From positions 1 through 33,142 of IMG/VR virus record IMGVR_UViG_3300032093_000501: a stretch of DNA of 33,142 bases; one strand, 5' to 3'. Origin of the DNA: a virus. The stretch's first letter is position 1; each line of letters starts with the position of its first letter. Position numbers and translations under genes: made by a program. Of the stretch, positions 22,351-30,800 are shown one piece after another. The notes under the pieces are model-generated. The model ran no database searches. It saw only the letters and a list, made by a program, of their open reading frames with translations, and was not told the DNA's origin.

Positions 22351-23317
22351 CCAGAACTCCTGATGAGACAAGGCCGAAGAGGAACTCGCTGATCTCGGCG
22401 TCCTCGGCCAGGGCGATCTCGCGGAACTGCTGGTCCCACGGGTCGATCGCCGGTGAATCGTCTTCCTGCTGCTGATCGGCAGGCAGTGGCCGCCGGCGCT
22501 TGCGCTGCACCGTGAACGGGCCGATCGGCCCACCGCCGGTGTTGACCCGGTACTTCCAGTCGGGTGGTCCGAAGGGCTCGCTGCGCGCACCCACCGTCGC
22601 GTTGAAGAACTGGCTGCCGTTGTCGAACCTGGCTGGCGCCAGAGTGATCGCTCCAGTGCTGACAACAGCAGCAAAGAACGCATTGACGTTGTCAAAGCGC
22701 GCTGCGGTGAGCGACACAGCGCCAGTGGTGAGCGTGGCACCGTAGAAGACCTGAGCGTTGTCGTACCGTGCCGGTGCCAAGTTGGCGCCACCCGTGGACA
22801 CGACAGGCGAGTAGAAAGTCGACGTGTTGTCAAAGCGGGAGGCAGTGAGCGTGACCACCCCACGCGCCACAGTGGGCGCATAGAACGTCTGAGCGTTGTC
22901 GTAGCGGGCAGCCGACAGCGTGACCGCGCCCGCAGCAATCGTCGGCCCATAGAACGTCTGCGTGTTCGTGTAGAGCGCCGGCGCAAGGGTGACGCCACCC
23001 TGGGTGACAACAGGGCTGTAGAAGACCTGGGCGTTGTCGTATCGTGCCGGCGTGAGCGCCACCGCGCCGCGCCCGACCGTGGGGCCGTAGAACGTCTGTG
23101 CGTTGTCGAACCTGGCTGCCGTGAGCGTGACCGCACCCGTGGCCAGCGTGGGCGCGAAGAAGCTCTGAGCGTTGTCAAACCGCGCCGGGGTGAGCGTGAC
23201 CGCGCCTCGGCTTACCGTTGGCCCAAAGAACGCTTCGCTGTTGGTATACAGCGAAGGCGCAAGCGTCTGTGTTCCAGGCCCTGCCCCGCCCTGGCCCAGC
23301 AGCAGGGTCAGCAGCAT
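22337..23317 (-). CDS. Ten-fold 23-residue repeat virion protein
   Basis: A 326-aa protein. After a short start, residues ~18-245 consist of ten degenerate 23-residue units of the form GAVTLTPARYDNAQTFYGPT plus three residues. The motif L.p..Y.N.qtFy.pTV repeats with strict length, suggesting a beta-helix or beta-solenoid. The C-terminal 80 residues contain a basic KRKRRR patch and an acidic tail. Such repeats occur in phage structural genes near tail-fibre loci and may form an extended surface part. Start ATG 23317 lies 4 nt after the upstream gene's stop. The DNA units (69 bp) are diverged, so the array is old or under selection to vary. Confidence 0.7.
   Translation of the reverse strand: MLLTLLLGQGGAGPGTQTLAPSLYTNSEAFFGPTVSRGAVTLTPARFDNAQSFFAPTLATGAVTLTAARFDNAQTFYGPTVGRGAVALTPARYDNAQVFYSPVVTQGGVTLAPALYTNTQTFYGPTIAAGAVTLSAARYDNAQTFYAPTVARGVVTLTASRFDNTSTFYSPVVSTGGANLAPARYDNAQVFYGATLTTGAVSLTAARFDNVNAFFAAVVSTGAITLAPARFDNGSQFFNATVGARSEPFGPPDWKYRVNTGGGPIGPFTVQRKRRRPLPADQQQEDDSPAIDPWDQQFREIALAEDAEISEFLFGLVSSGVLDGHV
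22600..23290 (-). repeat. Ten degenerate 69-bp tandem repeats
   Basis: These are in-frame units of the 23-residue repeat protein, recognisable on the plus strand by recurring GTTGTC.AA.C.. (Asp-Asn) and GTAGAA (Phe-Tyr) words every 69 bases. They are diverged at the DNA level but constant in length. Confidence 0.7.
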
Positions 23318-23320
23318 GGC

Positions 23321-23974
23321 TTAGAAGACCTCGAAGGTGATCTCGAAGGACAGGTTACCGACGCTGGCCACCGTGCCTTGAACAAAACGCAGGCCGGTGT
23401 TCTCGCGCACGATCAAGTCCGCGCCCTCGTTGCGGACAAACTCCGCGCCCAAGACCCCAGCAATGCCGCTGGCGGCGTTGGTCTCCTCGGTGAACACAAA
23501 CCGTTGGCCGATCAGCGCGCCCGCCGTCGCCCCGCCTGTGGGAGCAGAACGGGCCGTAATGTTGGCCGACAGCGCCGCGTTGGCGGTGTCCATCTTGCTG
23601 ATGGTGATCGCCGTCAACGATGTGCCGTCCGCAGTCGCCGACGTGCCCCCAGTGCCCACTGCCGTGGTGCGCGTCAGGTTCACCTCAACGCCCAGCGTGC
23701 CGGTCACCGCCGTGTCGTTGTCCACGTAGCAGTAGGCCGACAGGATGCGCAGCGTTCCGCCGCTGCCCGTGGCGTTGAACAGGTCTAGGAACACCTTGTT
23801 GGCGCCCACCGCCTGAGCGGGGCAGATCATGCGGTACTGCGGCAGGCTGCCGCTCAGGTGCCCGTCCGGCAGCGCCAGCATGACGACCTGGTACTCCTTG
23901 GAGGACACCAGCTGCGTGGCCACCGTCGCCCCCGAACCAGGGGTGACGGCGATTGAGTCGTTTGGCAGCGCCAT
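23321..23974 (-). CDS. Beta-rich phage structural protein, 217 aa
   Basis: ATG 23974 follows GAGGTAAATC. The protein is Gly/Ala/Thr/Ser-rich with alternating hydrophobic residues, and no charged clusters, typical of phage beta-sandwich virion parts. The middle (YVDNDTAVTGTLGVEVNLTR) and the end (GTVASVGNLSFEITFEVF) look conserved in style. It lies between two other small structural-type genes, 3 nt and 8 nt from its neighbours, in the late operon. It is probably a head-tail, tail or decoration component; the exact role is unknown. Confidence 0.55.
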   Translation of the reverse strand: MALPNDSIAVTPGSGATVATQLVSSKEYQVVMLALPDGHLSGSLPQYRMICPAQAVGANKVFLDLFNATGSGGTLRILSAYCYVDNDTAVTGTLGVEVNLTRTTAVGTGGTSATADGTSLTAITISKMDTANAALSANITARSAPTGGATAGALIGQRFVFTEETNAASGIAGVLGAEFVRNEGADLIVRENTGLRFVQGTVASVGNLSFEITFEVF

Positions 23975-23982
23975 GATTTACC

Positions 23983-24384
23983 TCAGAGCTGGAAGATCCC
24001 GCTCGCATTCCAGGTCACATTGATGTCGCCGCCGTTGGGCGTGACCGGCAGACCCGTCACCCCGGTGTCGATGAACGCCACTAGGCGCGACGTGCCGGCC
24101 GTGCCGGTGTCGATGTAAAGCACCAGCGCCTCGGCGGTGTTGCCCGTCACGGCGCTGTAGGTCACATCGCCACCGTCGAACACACCGTTGGTGTACGACT
24201 TGGTGGCGCCGATGGTCTGCGCCGTGCCGACCACGCCCGACAGGCTGGTCAGGAATTCGTGCGCGGCGCTGTAGGTGTAGGTGCCGGTGTCAACCAGCGC
24301 GGCCTTGACCGTGCCGGTCAGAGAGGAGTTGGCGCTGCTCTGCAGCACGGCTTCCTTGTACTTGGGGTAGATGGCATTTGGCAT
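23983..24384 (-). CDS. Conserved phage virion-type protein, 133 aa
   Basis: It begins MPNAIYPKYKEAVLQ, followed by GTVKAALVDTGTYTYSAAHEFL and, near the end, GLPVTPNGGDINVTW. This YPKYKEAlL...VKvaLVDT..YTYSAAHeFL...vtPNGGDi signature recurs in many phage genomes beside tail or packaging genes, without an assigned function. It is beta-rich with few charges. Start ATG 24384 has AAGGAG upstream. Confidence 0.65.
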   Translation of the reverse strand: MPNAIYPKYKEAVLQSSANSSLTGTVKAALVDTGTYTYSAAHEFLTSLSGVVGTAQTIGATKSYTNGVFDGGDVTYSAVTGNTAEALVLYIDTGTAGTSRLVAFIDTGVTGLPVTPNGGDINVTWNASGIFQL

Positions 24385-24394
24385 GGTTCACTCC

Positions 24395-24844
24395 TTACTC
24401 GGGGATTGCTCTGATGGACTCGACGAGGCCGTCCTTGCCTCGTGCGAACTCAAACTTCCAGCCCTTTGGACGGGGCATCTCGACGTTGACGACGGGCGTC
24501 GGCATGTCGATCTTTGGCATTGTGATATTTGGGGCAGCTTGATTAACCTGCAGCTTCAGGTTCTGCACCGCTTTCACAAGGGCGTCGAAGTTGGCCTGGT
24601 TGGCGCGCACCGCCTCGGCCACGGATGACACGTCCAGCTCCGGCATCGGGGGCGGCGCCTTCACCGCCTCAGCCGCCTGCAGGGCGCTCTCAACCTGCGA
24701 CATCAGGGCCTGCATGCTGCGCTTGCCGTCCTGCAGCAGGCGCATCGCGGCGTCCACCGACATCTGGTCGGAACCCTCGTCATCAAAGGTGCCGCCGATC
24801 TCGTTGGCCAGAGATGCCCATTCACTTGACTTCATTGCAGGCAT
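24395..24844 (-). CDS. Phage protein with C-terminal WKFEF...IRAIPE module, 149 aa
   Basis: The first 110 residues are helical and acidic; the last 30 (KGWKFEFARGKDGLVESIRA) form a small motif often found at the end of phage virion-associated proteins. ATG 24844 has GGAG at 8 nt; ATG 24835 is an alternative that overlaps the giant gene's stop by 4 nt. An operator-like element lies inside the coding sequence (24512-24527). The function is unknown. Confidence 0.55.
   Translation of the reverse strand: MPAMKSSEWASLANEIGGTFDDEGSDQMSVDAAMRLLQDGKRSMQALMSQVESALQAAEAVKAPPPMPELDVSSVAEAVRANQANFDALVKAVQNLKLQVNQAAPNITMPKIDMPTPVVNVEMPRPKGWKFEFARGKDGLVESIRAIPE
24512..24527 (-). promoter_or_regulatory. Operator-like site inside a late gene
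   Basis: The minus strand reads TATCACAATGCCAAAG (12 of 16), within the 149-aa gene and oriented with its transcription. Confidence 0.45.
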
Positions 24845-27800
24845 TTCAGCAGCTCCGAGTAACGGTTGATTTTAGCGTCGAGCTTCTCCACCGCGCCAGC
24901 GGGATTAGGCACGCGCATGGTGCGGCCGCCGATGATGACGGACACCGGGCCTGCGGGCTCGGACGCAGCCATCTCGGGGGCGGCGCGGTTGGAGGCTTGC
25001 ACCGCGTCTCCGACCCGGCCTTCGGTCCACGTCCACTTAGGCATGAGCCCGGTCTTCTGGTCGGCGAAGACGGTGTCTTTGACGATGGCTGTGCGGTTGT
25101 GCTCGCCGACCGTAATGGTCCGCCAGTTGTCCGGGTGCAGTTGCTCCGCCTTCTCTTGCCCGACCACGTCCTTGAGCAGCTCCGGGTTGTAGTTCAGCCA
25201 AGAGTTCTGGCCGCGGGTCTCGCTGGTGATGGCGGCCACAGCGCTGCCAGTGAACAGCCTGGCGTGCGCCTGCCAGGCGTTCTCCTCGCCCTGCTCGCGG
25301 AACCCTGCGCCTTCCATGCCGTGGCCAAAGGCATCATGCACGGCGCGGAACAGGTCGTTGGCCAGCACAGGCCGGAGCTCACCGTCGGGCGAGCCATAGG
25401 GCCAGAGCATGTCGGTTTCGGCTTCCATCAGGTTGCCTTCGAAACCGCTGTCCGACTCCTCACTGCCAAACCCATCGGCAGTCGAGAACACGCCCATCGA
25501 CTGCTTCGACCGCAGGTCGCGCAGCGCGTCCCAGGGGCTCTTGTATGGGTCGTTCTTGGGGTCGATGAACCAGAACTTGTAGCCGGCCGCCTCAAGGGCG
25601 CGGTACTGCGCAGTCGTCTGGCGGATCAGGTTGTCGTAGGCTTCCTTGACCTTCGGATCCTGCGGCGCGTGAGCCATCGCCTCGTAGACGGCCGCGATGC
25701 GTGCGGCACGCTTGGGGTCTACTCGGACGTATTCGGCTTGTCGCTTGAGGTCGATCCCGTTTTCGCGGGCGTACTGCTCTGCGACTGCGACGATGCGAGG
25801 GTCCGGGCCTGTTGCGCCCTCGATGACCGGGACGCCTGGAAGCGGCGCCGGTCCTGCACTATCTGCGCGTCCTCTTCCGTCTCCGACGGCTCGATTGGAG
25901 GCGCTGATCTGGTTCCCACCAGGAAGTTCTCCTCCCTGTTGGCTTCCATCGACCGATACCCGTCCAACTGCTGCCGCAATGCTCTCACGAACGGGGCGTC
26001 CCTGCCAAGCCTGGCTTCGGCTCTGATCAGTTCCTGCTGTAGATGCTGCACCTGAGTAGGCATCGATTGCTCCTTGATACTCGCCAGCAAACCGCGTATC
26101 GACTTCATAGTCGAAGCGGCCGGCAAATGACACACCGTCGAACTTACGCAGGACTTCATCGGCAAAGTTGCCAAGGTTGTCTGCGCGCTCTCTGATGATA
26201 TCACCAATGTTATTTTCTGTGGCATCAGCAAGCCGCGGGTCAAGGCCGTATCGCGCCTCAAACTCAGGCATGTAGATGATTCGCATGCCAACCGGAGTGC
26301 CCATCGCGCCGGAGCGAGTCGTCGGGGTGCGGCGGCCGTCCACGATGATGGTGTAGCCGGCAACCTCAAAGTAGCCAGGGCCGACCTCGGTGGTCTTGGC
26401 GATGCGCTTGCCAGCGATCTCGGCCATCATCTTGGCCGCTTCCTCGGCCTGCTTCATGTCCCGGAAGTAGATCTCGATGCCGGGCCGGTGCTTCAGCGGA
26501 TCGAACTTCTCATCCGGGCGCAGCACCCGTGCGACGAACGCCGAGTCTTGGTTCGCGTCTCGAGCAGCCGTGAACACTGCCGCCGCCATCGGCCGCGCAT
26601 TGAAGCCGGCCCGGGCAATGACCTCCATGTCAAGGGCGCGTTCGACTGAGCCATAGCGGCCCTGGGTCGAGATCGCTTTCAGGCCAATGACCGTCGCCCC
26701 ATCGTCGACCGAGATAACAGCTTTTTCAATCGAATTGGCCAGGTCTGACATGGCCGTATCTGTTGGCTGCTGATCGCCCTGCTGAATCGACAGGCCGCCC
26801 ACAAACCTGTCCACGGTGCGGGACATCTGCTTGAGCTTGCCCACCGCCGCAGCCCGGCTGGCCTGGCTCTGCTCCACCGTAGGCTTGCCCAGCGTGCGCT
26901 GCGCCTTGGAGATCTGCTTCTCCAGATCTTTCACCGCCACGGTCTTCCGGGCCTTGTCGATGGCCTTGCGCGCCGCTGCGTTCTCAGCCGCGATCTCCTT
27001 CTTCTGCGCGCCGGTCAGTTTGTCCTCAGGCTTGGCCGTCTTGTCGGCAACCAGGCGCTGAGCGTTGCGATCCAAGACAGCGTTGGCCTGGGCAATCGCC
27101 GGCACGCTCTCAATCTCCTTGCGCACCCGGGCGATATCAGCGGTCGCTTGCGCACGCTGCTCAGCCGTTGTTGCCACGGAGCTGTCAGCGATGCGACGCA
27201 GGTCGGTCACTGCATCCCGGTCCTTGATACCGGCCAGATCGGACTCGAGCTCAAAGGAGCCGCCCTCACCAGCAGCGGAAGTCCAGTTGCCCTTGGTCCA
27301 GACCTCCTTCTCAATGAACCACACCAGCGCCTGCAGGTCGTCATCGTTGATGCTGCGCAAGGTTGCGTCTTGAGACAACTCCGCGTCGTTGCGGATGAGC
27401 TTGACAGCCTCGCCGAAGACGTTCTGCCCAAAGCCGAACTGCAAGGTGTTGCGCCCATCCTCCAGCGCTTGCCCACTGACGCCGCCCTCGGCCATGCTGG
27501 GGATACGCGCTCCCCCAGCCAGCCTCTGCAGCATGCGCGCCGCCCAGACGTCGATCGTTGCTCTTGCGCGGAAGCCGATCAAGTTGCCCGAGAAGTTGAT
27601 TGCCTTGGGCGCGGTGCCTCCGCGGTTGATGTCCGGGTCTGCGTTCTTGACTACCCGCCACAAGTCGACGATGGCGCGCACGACGTTGCCGCCGTTGAAG
27701 CCGAACTTCTTCCCGTTCGCCTTCGTGGGCATCAGGCTGTCGGGGAGCTTCCTGGCATCAGCCAACTCCTTGGCCATGACCTTGTACTCGTCGGTCTTCT

Positions 27801-30800
27801 TGATGGCCGCCTTGGACATGCCGCCTTCTTGCTTGGCGTTGAACCAAGCGCGGAACTGCGTTTCAAGGTCGTTGACTTTCTGTGACCACTCAATCCACTT
27901 GGGCACCATGTCGTCGAACTTGCCGTTCGACAACAGACGCAGCGCCTCGACACTGTTGTCCCAGTTGGTGCGAACGGGTGTGTTCGGGCTGGTGGCACCC
28001 AGCAGATCCGCGAACAGATCGCCAAGCCCGCCGAACTCTTGCCGCAGGCGGGTGCGCATCTCCTTGTACCAGCCAGACTGGTCGATGATCTTGCGCGCTG
28101 CCGCGTCGCCGGCCTGGGCGCGCTTGTAGACGGCGCGCACCTCTTCCAGCATCTTGCTGGCCAGTTGATCGACCTGGACGGTGTACGCAGATGTCTCGGG
28201 CTGCAGAGACTTCCCGCCGCTCCCATTGCTGAATTCGTAAGGGATGGTCTTGTACTGCAGCACGTACTTGCCGGTGACGTCGTCCTTCTTGACGCCGTTG
28301 AAGACCAGCGGCGCCCAACCGTCTTCGACCGGGTGGGCGGCCTTGTGCTCTCGCACTTGGGTCTCAAGCTCGCTTGCCGAGAGCTTGAGCTTGGCGGCGC
28401 TGGCTCGCACTTTGGTCTTCTCTTCGGCGGACACGACCGTGCGCTCGGCAATAGACCGCTCACCCCGCACGGCAGCCAGGATGTGAGTGTCAACAGAGCC
28501 CACCCGCTTGCCTTCTGTCGGGGCGTCCTCTTTCACCTTGTTGCTGAACATCGGCAGCCCGCTGGTGGCCACCTTCTCGCGCATGGCGGGGGTGATGTCG
28601 AAGCCGGATTGCTGGCTTGGTACCTCGGACAGCGCGACCATGTCGCCGCCGAGCGCCTGTGCGGCCGATATGGAACCGGCCTGCTGCATGGCGCTTTCGA
28701 TTGACTGCCCGCGGCGCACCAGGTCTGCGACTTCGTTGAGCTGCGATTGGATCGCCGACGGCAGGTTTGGGTCGTCAGCCACTGCGCGAATCTCAAACAC
28801 ACCCAACGTGGGCCCTTGGTACTCGCGACGTTCCTGCAGGCCGGTGCCGCTCTCCGGCCGACCTTGCACGTCGATCGTCGCCGCAATAACCTGCCCACCA
28901 CCCACCTTCGGCAGCAGCTTCTTCAGCGAGCCGAGCAGGAATGATGGCGCTCCCGTCTTGGGGTTCATACCGCTCTTGTCACCGTAGAAGGCCTCAAAGC
29001 CCTCACGGCGCGGCATCGCAGTACCAGCGCCTTCTGCCTGCATGCGCTCCCAGATCTTGGGCGCAAGGTCCGCAGCGTTTTGCCCCTCGGTCAGCGCCGG
29101 GCGGATCGTGTTTTCCAGTTCTTTGACGGAGCGAACGGTGTTGCTGTTGGTCTTGGACAAGCCGCGTGCAACAGCCTCAGCCTCAAGGTTCATGCCGGCC
29201 GCGTCGCCGCCTTCCTGGCTCTTGGCGCGGACAAGAAACGACCCGTCAGGCTGCTTGGCCCAGTCGATGCGCTCTGTGCCCCAGCGCTTGAAGTGAGGCT
29301 CTGCGTCAGCGAACGCCACCCGGTCGTAGCCACCCTCGGCAGCCATGACCATCAGGCGCTTGAGGGCGAGGTTCAGCCAGCCTTCGGTCTTGGTGACGAA
29401 GGGGGCCTTAGGAACGCCGCTGGCATTCGCGCCGATGAACCCGGCGGGGTCGCCTTCCATCCCAGCAACGAACTGTGGTTCACCCTTGAACCCCTTCTTC
29501 TTCCCCTCCTGCCCCCAATCCGACTGCAGCTCCTCGACGAACAGCACGCGTTTGCCATCGGCATCGGTGCGGTCGTTCACGCGGATGTGGGCCAAGACGT
29601 TGGGCTGGTCCCAGTGGCTTGAGCGGTACTGCGCAGCTGGGGCTTCGGCTGACGCGTACGACAGCATGCGATTGCGCTCAAGTTCCTCTGGCGTCGCTTT
29701 CTGCAGCCAACCATTGCCGTACTTTTCCCGCATTGCCTGCTTGAAAGCATTGGCCTTGTTCAGTTTGACCTCAGCGCTTTCAGGGCCGGGGGTATTCGGC
29801 AGCGTCAGCAACACCTCACGGTAGTTCTCACCGCCGGGGAGGGTGTACTGGCCGTACTTGGTCGGGCGCTCGGCTGCGGAGTCTGGATCCCAGCCGTCGG
29901 CCATCGCCTCGGCTGACGTGGCGCCCTCTCCGCGCACCTCATTGTTGTCATCAACCAGCACGTAGCGGTAGGCGGCGTCGTCGTCTTCGGTCGCCTCGCG
30001 CACGCGCCAGCCGGCAGGCAGGTCTGTGGTGCCCTCGTCGGACAGCACCGTCTCCTCCACCCGCACCCCACCCTGCTGCAGGTACTCGGCCACTTCGGCC
30101 TTCGTCACCTTCTGCCCGGCAGCGCGCTTGAGCTCGAGGAAGTCCTCGACGCCAGACCACTCGATTTCGTCGGGCTTGACGCCCTTGGTGGTCAGGCCGC
30201 GGATGTAGCCGCGCCACTGGTCCGGCATCGCTTGGCCGGGTCCGGCGTCAATCTTGCGCGCCAGCTCGCTGTACATGCCCAGCGGGTTGACGTCGGCGGC
30301 GCGGTTGCTGGCAGTGATGCCCGGTGCGGTAGCCGTCGTGGCAGCCGCAGGCACCTGCTGCCCCTGAGCCTTCATGGCATCGGCGTAGGCCGTCGACACG
30401 GCGTCGCGCACGGCCACCGCATCGGTGGCGTAGCGCTGGATGAAGTCGTCACCGTAGGCGCTCTGGGCGCCCTGGATGAAGGTGTTCAGCTTGTCGAGGA
30501 TGACCTTCGCGACCTCGGTGAAGTCGCCGTCGCCCATCTTCGTGCGCAGCTCTTGCCAGAAGTCCTGCCGCTTGGTGACCGCCTGCGTCATGAACGCGGC
30601 GATCTCGTTGTCGATCTCAGCCTCGTTGTTGATGTCGTACTGGAACTTCTGAGCGAAGTCCGCACGCATGTCGGTCTTGGTCAGACCCTTGATTGTCGTG
30701 ACCAGCTTCTCGCGAATCGGCTGCGGCAGTGCATGCACGCCCTCGTGCATCATCACGAACAGCGCGCCGTCGCTCGACTTGCTGTCCAGGTAGATGTTCT

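Noticed and set aside
20182-22392. A 736-codon plus-strand gene
   Set aside because: It is the antisense shadow of the LPD38-type gene, His/Gly/Val-rich with no recognisable domain.
19399-23178. One fused 1,259-codon gene, or a frameshift joining the repeat protein to the LPD38-type protein
   Set aside because: The upstream part of this open frame is the Arg/Ser-rich shadow of the repeat gene, and ATG 22350 has its own strong ribosome site.
22600-23290. A CRISPR array
   Set aside because: The 69-bp periodicity is coding, has no distinct spacers, and the units are degenerate in-frame repeats.
24013-24028. Another operator copy (GTCACATTGATGTCG)
   Set aside because: Only the TCACATTG core matches; both flanks diverge and it lies inside a gene.
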